Source: Paenibacillus nanensis
GTDB lineage: Bacteria > Bacillota > Bacilli > Paenibacillales > Paenibacillaceae
DNA length: 64,000 nt
NCBI RefSeq assembly: GCF_003583765.1
Contig: NZ_QXQA01000005.1
Coordinates: 186,001-250,000 of the forward strand
Reading direction: 5' to 3'
Made by a program: the position numbers and the translations under genes. The notes beneath the pieces are model-generated. The model worked only from the letters and a program-made list of their open reading frames with translations. It did no database searches and was not told the DNA's origin. Of the stretch, positions 36,600 through 43,811 are shown in pieces (the stretch's first letter is position 1; the number at the start of each line of letters is the position of its first letter).

Positions 36600-37398
36600 A
36601 TGAGCATCTTGAAGCTTGGCTCCTACTATAATGGAAGCCGGCAGACGGTAGACATCAGCCGTTGCCTGCAGGATTCGATCTCGGCTAGCGCGCTTTACCG
36701 CCCCGGCGAAACCGATAAGCTGTTAGCGTCTCTTCGCCCAGCCAGCCTTCACAATACGGTAATTGAAGTGACTCCCGAAACGACGCTGGCCGCAGCTAAA
36801 CGATTGACTGCGGGCAGCACTAAAATCTGTTGTCTCAGCTTCGCTTCCGCAAAACAGCCCGGCGGCGGATTCCTGACTGGCGCAAGGGCGCAGGAAGAAA
36901 GCTTGGCCCGCTCATCCGGACTTTATCCGGCTATATCGCAAATGACGGAAATGTACGAGCACAATGCGCGCCTACAAACCGGGTTTATTCGGACTACATG
37001 ATTTTCTCTCCGAACGTGCCCGTATTCCGTGACGATAACTGCGCTTTACTTGACGAGCCTTATTTCGTGTCGATGATCACATCTCCCGCCGTAAACGCAG
37101 GGATTATCCGCGAACGCGAGTCCCGCAATGCCTCTTTCATTCAACCGGTTATGCACCGTAGAATCGAAAAAATATTAGCGGTCGCCTTAGCCAATCAGCA
37201 GGAAGTCTTGGCGCTCGGCGCCTTCGGCTGCTGGGTGTTCAAAAACAAGCCGGAGGACTTGGCGGATATTTTCCGCCAAGTCTTGAGCAGCACGCCATTC
37301 AAAGGCAAGGCGCATTCAAAAAGGTCGTTTTTGCTGTCTATGACAATACCCCGCAGAAGGTTTTCTTCGGCGCATTTCGGGAGGTATGGAAGCAGTGA
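36600..37398 (+). pseudogene. Microbial PARG-like protein (TIGR02452 type), two frameshifts
   Basis: The homology runs through three frames. Frame 1 from the ATG at 36600 carries RLTAGSTKICCLSFASAKQP and GGGFLTGARAQEESLARSSG, then stops at 37001. The reading continues in another frame with YSDYMIFSPNVPVFRDDN, ITSPAVNAG and EVLALGAFGCWVFKNKPEDL, consistent with loss of one T near 36980-36990. A second shift near 37310 leads to FKKVVFAVYDNTP ending at a stop at 37396-37398. Intact relatives remove ADP-ribose from proteins or have macro-domain-like folds. Two shifts argue for decay, unless both are assembly errors. Confidence 0.75.
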
Positions 37399-37414
37399 CG
37401 GAAGTTATGGGAAA

Positions 37415-39238
37415 TTACTTTTCATAGACGACGGGAAATTGCAGCTCATACAGCTCGCTGTATCTTCCTTTCCGCTGCAGCAGCTCCGCATGCGTCCCGT
37501 GCTCCTCGATCCGGCCGTTCTCAAGCACATAAATTTGATCGGCTTGTTGGATTGTAGACAGCCGATGCGCGATGACGAGGCAAGTTCGTCCTTTCAGCAG
37601 CTTTGCGAGCGCTGCTTGAATCAGCTGCTCCGATTCCGTGTCAAGGGAAGCCGTCGCTTCGTCCAAAATAATAATCCGCGGATTTTTCAAGATGGCTCTT
37701 GCGATGGAAATCCGCTGCTTCTGCCCGCCGGAGAGCTTCACGCCGCGCTCCCCGATTTGCGTATCGTAGCCGTCCTTGAAGCTGGAAATAAACTCGTGCG
37801 CGTTCGCCGCTTCCGCCGCCGCCCGCACTTCTTCGGCACCGGCGTTATGGTTGCCGTACCGGATATTTTCCTCAATCGTGCCGTTAAACAAAACAATATC
37901 CTGCGAGACGATGCCCACCTGGCTTCGCAAGGAATCCAGCGTCACGTCCTTCACGTTAATCCCGTCAATCGTGATGCTTCCCGTCTGCACATCATAGAAC
38001 CGGGTTATCAGATGCGCAATCGTCGTTTTCCCTGAGCCGGATGAACCGACCAGCGCGGTTACCTGGCCTGGCTTCAGCTCCAAGTCGAACTGTTCAAGCA
38101 CCTCCGCCTCATTCTTGCCGACATAGGAGAAGCTAACGCCGCGGAATTCGATTCGCCCTTTTACAGGAGGAAGCTCGATGGCATCTTCGCGGTCGGCGAT
38201 TTCGGCTTTTGTGTTTAATATTTCTACGACCCGCTCATAGGCGGCAGCCGCCTGCTGAATCGTGTTCAAAATACGGCTGAAATGCCGGACCGGATTTTGC
38301 AGCAGCCGCAAATACGCGATAAACGCGACGACCGTGCCCACCGTCATCGAACCCTTCATCGCAAGCCAAGCTCCGAACACCAGCACGATGGCCATCCCGG
38401 CAAAATTAATAAAGTCGATAAGGGGCTCATATGCTGCTCGCAACCGCACAACCTGGATGTTTGCATCCATATTTTTTTTCGTCCGTTCGGAGAACCGCTC
38501 CGACTCGTACTCTTCGGCGGTAAATGATTTGATCAGACGGATGCCGGTTAGCGCGTTTTGCAGATGGTCGCTCACGTCGGCCAACGATTCCTGCACTTTG
38601 CGGAAGGAGGCTCGGATCCGCTTGCCGAACAGCCTCGTCGTCCAGATCATGAACGGGAACGTCGCAAGCAGGAGCAGCGTCAGCTTCCAGTCGATAAACA
38701 GCATATAGCCGGCAATCGCCGTAAACGTAAAAATATCCGTGAACAGCTGCATCATGCTGGAGGAAATTAGCTGCTGAAGAATGCTGACGTCATTCGTTAC
38801 TCTCGACATCAGATCGCCCGTCCGGTTACGGTCGAAGAAGGACACATCGAGCCGCTGCAAATGCCGGTACAAATCGTTGCGCAGCTTATACAACACTCTC
38901 TGTCCGATCGCCGCCATGACGGAGGTGCTTAAATAGCGGAGAACGCCGAGCGCGATCGCCGCGCCAAGCACACCGGCTGCAATGAGTATGAGCTCGTTAA
39001 ACCGTTTATTTTCGATCACGGTATCAATCGTATATTTCGTAATCTGCGGGACGACGAATTCAAGAAGAGAAATGAGAATGATACAGACAAGCGCGGTGGC
39101 AAGCGACGGCCATTCCTTGCGGGCATGCTCGAATATGCGCAGGAACATCGAATAGATGCTGGCCGGCTTGGCCTTCTCCCCGGTGCCGAACCTTCGCGCG
39201 CCCATCCCTCTATGCGGATTGAAATTGTTATTCATCAT
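37415..39238 (-). CDS. ABC exporter of multidrug type
   Basis: A 607-aa half-transporter. Six membrane segments in the first 340 residues precede Walker A GSSGSGKTT, signature LSGGQKQR, Walker B IIILDEATASLD and switch His in VIAHRLST. It is intact and may act as a homodimer. It overlaps the upstream PadR-type regulator gene by 11 bp, so the regulator probably controls its own exporter, a frequent arrangement for drug efflux. The substrate is unknown. Confidence 0.92.
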   Translation of the reverse strand: MMNNNFNPHRGMGARRFGTGEKAKPASIYSMFLRIFEHARKEWPSLATALVCIILISLLEFVVPQITKYTIDTVIENKRFNELILIAAGVLGAAIALGVLRYLSTSVMAAIGQRVLYKLRNDLYRHLQRLDVSFFDRNRTGDLMSRVTNDVSILQQLISSSMMQLFTDIFTFTAIAGYMLFIDWKLTLLLLATFPFMIWTTRLFGKRIRASFRKVQESLADVSDHLQNALTGIRLIKSFTAEEYESERFSERTKKNMDANIQVVRLRAAYEPLIDFINFAGMAIVLVFGAWLAMKGSMTVGTVVAFIAYLRLLQNPVRHFSRILNTIQQAAAAYERVVEILNTKAEIADREDAIELPPVKGRIEFRGVSFSYVGKNEAEVLEQFDLELKPGQVTALVGSSGSGKTTIAHLITRFYDVQTGSITIDGINVKDVTLDSLRSQVGIVSQDIVLFNGTIEENIRYGNHNAGAEEVRAAAEAANAHEFISSFKDGYDTQIGERGVKLSGGQKQRISIARAILKNPRIIILDEATASLDTESEQLIQAALAKLLKGRTCLVIAHRLSTIQQADQIYVLENGRIEEHGTHAELLQRKGRYSELYELQFPVVYEK

Positions 39239-39821
39239 GACGCTTCTCCTCTGTCATCTCTCTCAGGTTAATCTTAAGCTCCATTAGGATCGACCGCAGC
39301 TTTGCCGCCTTCGCCGCATCCTCCATCGCGGCCCGCTCCGCGGCTTTAAGCAGATGAAGCAGCTCCTTGCCTGCCGGCGTCAATCTGCGGTTGCGCCCGC
39401 CCTCGCTTCTTAGCTCGCCCTGAAGCTGCTCCTCATCCGCGCCAGGCTCTGCGCCGCGGCCGCGGCCTTCGGACTCTCGGCTGTCGGCCGCCGGCTCCTC
39501 CAGCAAAAACGCCCGGCCCTCCTCCGTTATTGAAAAAATCTTTTTCCCGTCGCTTTGCTTATGCGAAGCTACGAAGCCTTGATCCCTCAGCATCTGCAGC
39601 GTCGGATATATCGATCCAGGCGAAGGCTTGTACGTCCCTCCCGACTGCTCCTCCAGACGCTTCATCATCTCATAGCCGTGCATCGACTCTTCCGCAAGCA
39701 GCTCAAGCAGCGCGTACTTCACCCCGCCCCTCATAAAAAAACGCCGCCCCGAAGAGCTTTGCTCCCTCCCGGGCCCATGTGTCAAAAACAGCTGCTCCTC
39801 CGCTTTCCAACCGCCGCTCAT
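39228..39821 (-). CDS. PadR-family regulator with low-complexity insert
   Basis: A 197-aa protein. The PadR winged helix is clear: KYALLELLAEESMHGYEMMKR, KPSPGSIYPTLQMLRDQGFV and ITEEGRAFL. Between the wing and the C-terminal dimerisation helix is an acidic, Gly/Arg-rich insert (about residues 108-147, SRESEGRGRGAEPGADEEQL) not usual for the family. The N-terminal 30 residues may be an extension; Met30 (MRGGVKYALL) gives the classical start but lacks a good ribosome site. It is coupled to the ABC exporter. Confidence 0.85.
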   Translation of the reverse strand: MSGGWKAEEQLFLTHGPGREQSSSGRRFFMRGGVKYALLELLAEESMHGYEMMKRLEEQSGGTYKPSPGSIYPTLQMLRDQGFVASHKQSDGKKIFSITEEGRAFLLEEPAADSRESEGRGRGAEPGADEEQLQGELRSEGGRNRRLTPAGKELLHLLKAAERAAMEDAAKAAKLRSILMELKINLREMTEEKRHDE

Positions 39822-39864
39822 CCCGTTTCACTCCCCTATTTCATTCTGTTAGCTTATCAATTCG

Positions 39865-40150
39865 ATGCAGACTTATTGACTCGAGTTGGATATCTCGATT
39901 CGAGTTGAACTTGTCGATTCAATGTAGACTTGTTGACTCGATTGAACAACTAATCGATTCAGTTGAACGTACCTCGACTCAAGCTGGACCGGTCGATTCA
40001 GTTGAACTTACCTCAGCTCGAGTTGGACTTGTCGATTCACTTGAACTTATCTCGATTCGAATTGGTCTGGTCAATTCAGTTGAACTTACCTCGATTCGGG
40101 TTGGACTTGTCGATTCACTTGAACTTATCTCGATTCGGTTGGACTTTCCG
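39865..40150. repeat. 39-bp degenerate tandem repeat
   Basis: About six or seven units. The best are the four between about 39992 and 40150, each beginning GTCGATTCAxTTGAACTTA and continuing CTCGATTCGxxTTGGACTT. The units alternate between a CAGTTGAACTTACC and a CACTTGAACTTATC form, suggesting duplication as pairs of 78 bp. Confidence 0.8.
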
Positions 40151-40177
40151 TTCTTATCATGTTATCGATCATACTAT

Positions 40178-40223
40178 TACGATATATCGTATTACTCACA
40201 CTCTCATTCTATGCGATATATCG
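40178..40223. promoter_or_regulatory. Twin palindromes, candidate PadR operator
   Basis: TACGATATATCGTA (40178-40191) and CGATATATCG (40214-40223) have centres 34 bp apart. Paired palindromes of this kind could bind a dimeric regulator; the divergent padR-like gene is the nearest candidate, but it starts about 360 bp away. Confidence 0.35.
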
Positions 40224-40269
40224 TTAACTTGCAAACAAGTAGTAACTATCCAATCGTCACACCTTGCAC

Positions 40270-40275
40270 TATAAT
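40270..40275 (+). promoter_or_regulatory. Consensus -10 box of the nuclease-like gene
   Basis: TATAAT, with no good -35 box at the usual distance. Transcription would begin about 10 nt before the leader terminator. Confidence 0.45.
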
Positions 40276-40292
40276 AGCCTTAACGAGACGAA

Positions 40293-40335
40293 GAACGTCC
40301 CGCTTTCATTCATGAAGGCGGGACGTTTTGTTTTT
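40293..40335 (+). terminator. Leader terminator directly before a ribosome site
   Basis: AACGTCCCGC (40293-40302) pairs with GCGGGACGTT (40318-40327), extended by TTTCAT/ATGAA. The run TTTTGTTTTT follows and leads straight into AGGAGG of the next gene. No promoter can fit between terminator and start codon. Confidence 0.8.
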
Positions 40336-40348
40336 AGGAGGAGATCAT

Positions 40349-41017
40349 ATGACATTCGAAAGGGCACATGCCGAATTTATCAGCTATCATTTGCAACAAA
40401 GAACCGGAGAACGCAGAGGACGTCTGGAAAGGGGACACAGAGAAGCGGAAATATTATTTTGCAGAAACGTATGGTGGGTATTGCGGGGCAACTTCGACGG
40501 GCTGCATCCAGAATACGAAGTGCTGGATTGGCGCGGCAACCCTTACTTTTGCGATTTTGTTTGGATCGCGCGCGCAGTTAGGCTGATTATTGAGATTAAA
40601 GGCTTTGGCCCGCACGTCAGGGACATGGACCGCCAAAAGTACTGCAGGGAGCTTAACCGGGAAACCTTTCTCTCAGCAATGGGCTACCATGTCATTTCCT
40701 TCGCTTATGATGATGTTGCGCACAACCCGGAACTGTGCATTACTCTCCTTCGTATGGTTTTAAGCAGATATCAGGCTGATGGACCCCCAGTTACCGTTCG
40801 GAGCGTTACTGAGCGTGAAATCATTCGTTTAGCATGCAGACTCGCGCGTCCTATCCGTCCGATCGATGTTACAGAACATTTACGTATAAATCACCGCACA
40901 GCTGTCGGGGCTTTAAAATCAATGTGTGATAAAGGACTATTTACTTCAGTAACAGGCGCGAACAGGAAATATAATGTGAAGTATGAGCTTACGCAGAGCG
41001 CTATCCAATGTTTATAG
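40349..41017 (+). CDS. PD-(D/E)XK nuclease-fold protein with winged-helix tail
   Basis: A 222-aa protein with two parts. Residues 40-140 fit a restriction-endonuclease-like core: D69 (YFCDFVWI) and E82-x-K84 (LIIEIKGFG) have the D...ExK spacing of the active site. Residues about 140-220 look like a winged helix (EIIRLACRLARPIRPIDVTE, LRINHRTAVGALKSMCDKGL). It resembles DUF559-like or Vsr-like nucleases but no precise family is recognised. The ATG has AGGAGGAG upstream. It stands alone between two repeat regions and behind a leader terminator. Confidence 0.75.
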   Translation: MTFERAHAEFISYHLQQRTGERRGRLERGHREAEILFCRNVWWVLRGNFDGLHPEYEVLDWRGNPYFCDFVWIARAVRLIIEIKGFGPHVRDMDRQKYCRELNRETFLSAMGYHVISFAYDDVAHNPELCITLLRMVLSRYQADGPPVTVRSVTEREIIRLACRLARPIRPIDVTEHLRINHRTAVGALKSMCDKGLFTSVTGANRKYNVKYELTQSAIQCL

Positions 41018-41088
41018 TGGTTCGAAAAAGATATTTTGTTGCAAAAATGCATCAAATACCCGTAACATAGTCAGGCGCGGCAACATTC

Positions 41089-41214
41089 CTGCAAAAGTGC
41101 ATCATTTTTCGCGAAAGAGCGCCTGCCACATCGGATAAATGAAAAAATCCTGCAGTATCGCAGGATTTTTTCTGTTTCAAGTTACTTTTAATCTCAAATC
41201 CTGCACTTTTGCAG
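41089..41214. repeat. 126-bp inverted-repeat element, copy 1
   Basis: Flanked by perfect 13-bp inverted repeats CTGCAAAAGTGCA and TGCACTTTTGCAG. Inside is a perfect 12-bp hairpin (AAAAAATCCTGC, 41142-41153, with its complement at 41160-41171). No coding capacity; resembles a miniature inverted-repeat or palindromic unit. Confidence 0.88.
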
Positions 41215-41220
41215 TATTTT

Positions 41221-41436
41221 AGCTACTCTCAGCATGTACAGGAGTACGGCTCGACGATGGGGCACCAGTAGCTGCTCTCAGCGTGTACCGGAGTGCGGTT
41301 CGACGACGGGGCACCAGTAGCTGCTCTCAGCGTGTACCGGAGTGCGGTTCAACGACGGGACACCTGTAACTGCTCTTAGCGCGAGTTCGAGTTTGGTTCG
41401 ACGATGAAATACCAGTAACTATTCTCATCGCATGTG
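41221..41436. repeat. 49-bp tandem repeat, cluster 1
   Basis: Units read GCTGCTCTCAGCGTGTACCG, then GAGTGCGGTTCGACGACGGG and GCACCAGTA. About four units, the last more diverged. Confidence 0.82.
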
Positions 41437-41464
41437 TCGAAGTGAGGGGCGGTGACGGGAAACA

Positions 41465-41541
41465 TTCGTTTGTGCAATCAAGTCAAATTGCTGCAAAAGT
41501 ACATCATTTGCCCGGTAAAATGGTCGGATGCGGCAACATTC
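41465..41541. repeat. 77-bp spacer repeat preceding the hairpin elements
   Basis: TTTGTGCAATCAAGTCAAAT, then an element-like TGCAAAAGTACATCATTTG and GGTCGGATGCGGCAAC. Near-identical copies lie at about 41967-42043 and 42201-42276, with a diverged partial copy at 41037-41088. Confidence 0.8.
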
Positions 41542-41667
41542 CTGCAAAAGTGCATCATTTTTCGCGAAAAAGCGCCTGCCACATCGGATAAATGAAAAAA
41601 TCCTGCATTATCGCAGGATTTTTTCTGTTTCAATTTACTTTTAATCTCAAATCCTGCACTTTTGCAG
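41542..41667. repeat. 126-bp inverted-repeat element, copy 2
   Basis: Same length and 13-bp ends as copy 1, almost identical inside, with the same internal terminator-like hairpin. Confidence 0.88.
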
Positions 41668-41670
41668 TAT

Positions 41671-41938
41671 TTTAGCTGCTCTCAGCGTGTACCGGCGTAC
41701 GGCTCGACGACGGGACACCAGGAGCTGCTCTCAGCGTGTACCGGAGTGCGGTTCGACGATGGGGCACCAGTAACTGCTCTCAGAGTGTACCGGAGTGCGG
41801 TTCGACGACGGGGCACCAGTAGCTGCTCTCAGCGTGTACCGGAGTGCGGTTCAACGACGGGACACCTGTAACTGCTCTTAGCGCGAGTTCGAGTTTGGTT
41901 CGACGATGAAATACCAGTAACTATTCTCATCGCATGTG
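41671..41938. repeat. 49-bp tandem repeat, cluster 2
   Basis: About five units of the same 49-bp family. Its right half repeats cluster 1 almost exactly, showing duplication of a segment of about 500 bp that includes the hairpin element. Confidence 0.82.
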
Positions 41939-42043
41939 TCGAAGTGAGGGGCGGTGACGGGAAACATTCGTTTGTGCAATCAAGTCAAATTGCTGCAAAA
42001 GTACATCATTTGCCCGGTAAAATGGTCGGATGCGGCAACATTC

Positions 42044-42169
42044 CTGCAAAAGTGCATCATTTTTCGCGAAAAAGCGCCTGCCACATCGGATAAATGAAAA
42101 AATCCTGCATTATCGCAGGATTTTTTCTGTTTCAAGTTACTTTTAATCTCAAATCCTGCACTTTTGCAG
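42044..42169. repeat. 126-bp inverted-repeat element, copy 3
   Basis: Nearly identical to copy 2, preceded by the same 77-bp spacer repeat. Confidence 0.88.
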
Positions 42170-42276
42170 TATTTTAGCTACTCTCAACGCGTGTTTCAGT
42201 TCGTTTGTACAATCAAGTCAAATTGCTGCAAAAGTACATCATTTGCCCGGTAAAATGGTCGGATGCGGCAACATTC

Positions 42277-42403
42277 CTGCAAAAGTGCATCATTTTTCGC
42301 GAAAAAGCACCCACTACAGCGGATAAATGAAAAAAATCCTGCAGTAACGCAGGATTTTATCTGTTTCAAGTTACTTTTAATCTCAAATCCTGCACTTTTG
42401 CAG
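42277..42403. repeat. 126-bp inverted-repeat element, copy 4
   Basis: A slightly diverged copy (127 bp) with intact 13-bp ends and a hairpin with one extra A. Confidence 0.86.
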
Positions 42404-42410
42404 TATTTTA

Positions 42411-42630
42411 GCTACTATCAGCATGTACCGGCGTACGGCTCGACGATGGGGCACCAGTAGCTGCTCTCAGAGTGTACCGGAGTGCGGTTCGACGATGGGG
42501 CACCAGTAGCTACTCTCAGCATGTACCGAGGTGCGGTTCGACGACGGGACACCAGTAGCTAACCTTCAGCGCGAGTACGAGTGCGGTTCGACGACGGGAT
42601 ACCAGCAGCTTAGCTACTCTCAGCGTGTGC
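42411..42630. repeat. 49-bp tandem repeat, cluster 3
   Basis: About four to five units, running up to the terminator region of the AEC-family gene. Confidence 0.82.
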
Positions 42631-42667
42631 CCGACCGGGGAAGCCTGCCAAAGACAGGCCCGCCGGT
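42631..42667 (-). terminator. GC-rich hairpin after the AEC-family gene
   Basis: GACCGG pairs with CCGGTC and an inner CCTG with CAGG. No T run follows, so efficiency is uncertain. Confidence 0.4.
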
Positions 42668-42674
42668 CTACCTA

Positions 42675-43607
42675 TTAAACTTCGATCCGCAGCAAGAAGA
42701 TAACCGCCGTGACGGTGAAAATGCTGAGCAGCGTGGAGACGAACACCGCCTGCGAGGCGAATTCCTTCTCGTTGTCAAACTCGACGGCGAGCAGGACGCT
42801 GCTGAGCGAGGTCGGCACCGCGGACGAGACGATTAATGCGGCGGCGGTCAGCTTGTCGAGGCCCATCAGCCAGACGATGAGCCAGGCGAGCGCAGGCCCC
42901 GCGATAAGGCGAAGCGCGCCGGACAGGCTGACATCGATGAGCAAGGAGCGGTTGATCTTCCACTCCATGTTGCCAAGCTGAACGCCTAACGTTATAAGCG
43001 CCGTGCCGATAAACGCATCCGATAAGTAACCGATCGGCGTTGCAATCGGCTGCGGGAGCGGCACCTCGAAGCCGCGCAGCAGGAACGCGAGCGGAATGAC
43101 ATAAATGACCGGCATGGACAGAATCGTCCGCCATACCTGCCGCATATCCGCTTTGTGCGCGTTCACGCTGTAGACGCCGTACGTGTTCGGAACGAGCGAC
43201 TGCACCATCATAATGAGCACCTGTATCGCAAGCGTCGCTTTATTGCCGGCAAACGCAAGCTGGTTCAGAGGCACGCCATAATTGGCGCTGTTATAGAACA
43301 GAACGCTGTTGCGCATCGCGCTCCGCATGCTCGGGCCGTATCCGCGCGCCCGGATCACCGCTTCGACGAGCGCGTATTGCACCGCCATAAAAATGACAAA
43401 AAACAGCATAACTTTGCCGAGCAAGCCGATCGAAATCGCCGTTGTATAAATAAGATCAAACATAATGGCGGGAGAAAACAAATAAAAGTTCAGCTTCGAC
43501 AACGTTTTAATATCGAGCGAGAACGCCCGCTGCAGCACGATGCCAAGCGCAACCATGATGCCCATCGGCAGCACGTTCGTTAATAAAATATGAACAAAAA
43601 TCGTCAT
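42675..43607 (-). CDS. AEC-family (auxin efflux carrier-like) transporter
   Basis: A 310-aa membrane protein with about ten hydrophobic segments. Family features include LSKLNFYLFSPAIMFDLIYT, RNSVLFYNSANYGVPLNQLAF and a C-terminal AALIVSSAVPTSLSSVLLAVEF. Bacterial members export or import small organic acids; the substrate here cannot be told. A promoter lies upstream and the gene stands alone between repeats and the large ABC cluster. Confidence 0.88.
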   Translation of the reverse strand: MTIFVHILLTNVLPMGIMVALGIVLQRAFSLDIKTLSKLNFYLFSPAIMFDLIYTTAISIGLLGKVMLFFVIFMAVQYALVEAVIRARGYGPSMRSAMRNSVLFYNSANYGVPLNQLAFAGNKATLAIQVLIMMVQSLVPNTYGVYSVNAHKADMRQVWRTILSMPVIYVIPLAFLLRGFEVPLPQPIATPIGYLSDAFIGTALITLGVQLGNMEWKINRSLLIDVSLSGALRLIAGPALAWLIVWLMGLDKLTAAALIVSSAVPTSLSSVLLAVEFDNEKEFASQAVFVSTLLSIFTVTAVIFLLRIEV

Positions 43608-43661
43608 AACCGCATCTGCTTCTTTCTAGAGGACTGGCGCCCGTTACGTACGCTGTTTCCC

Positions 43662-43691
43662 ATTGTACCCCTCTCTTTAGAGGTACGTAAA
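43662..43691 (-). promoter_or_regulatory. Probable promoter of the AEC-family gene
   Basis: On the minus strand TTTACG (43686-43691), 18 bp, TACAAT (43662-43667). The spacer contains the inverted repeat ACCTCT/AGAGGG. Confidence 0.55.
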
Positions 43692-43811
43692 GGAAAAAAT
43701 CCCGGCAAAACGAAGCACTGCCGCCGCGTTTAACGGCTATAGGTTAAGGGCTGCGCCTACGCAGCAATCCGACCCGCCGCGTACTTGCTCAGGCGGATGC
43801 ATCCTTCCCTT

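Larger units (their letters stand above)
39822..40348. other. Repeat-rich intergenic region upstream of padR-like gene
   Basis: This 527-bp stretch holds a degenerate 39-bp tandem repeat, twin CGATATATCG palindromes, a TATAAT box and a leader terminator for the nuclease-like gene. The two long open frames through the repeats look like by-products of the 39-bp (13-codon) period. Confidence 0.65.
41018..42674. other. 1.6-kb non-coding region built of interspersed repeats
   Basis: No credible gene is present. The apparent ORFs at 41662-41871, 42263-42460 and 42531-42836 read through repeats or the antisense of the next gene. The stretch is a mosaic of 126-bp hairpin elements, a 77-bp spacer repeat and 49-bp tandem units, listed separately. 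Confidence 0.75.

Noticed and set aside
39779-40315. 178-codon plus-strand ORF with VDSVELTS-type repeats
   Set aside because: It reads through the 39-bp tandem repeat, another frame is also open, and there is no ribosome site.
41662-41871. 69-codon ORF with repeated SQRVPxxGSTTG peptides
   Set aside because: It is a product of the 49-bp repeats and starts inside a hairpin element.
41018-42640. CRISPR array
   Set aside because: Repeats of 49 and 126 bp are directly adjacent or nested, without unique spacers of uniform length, and no cas gene is present.
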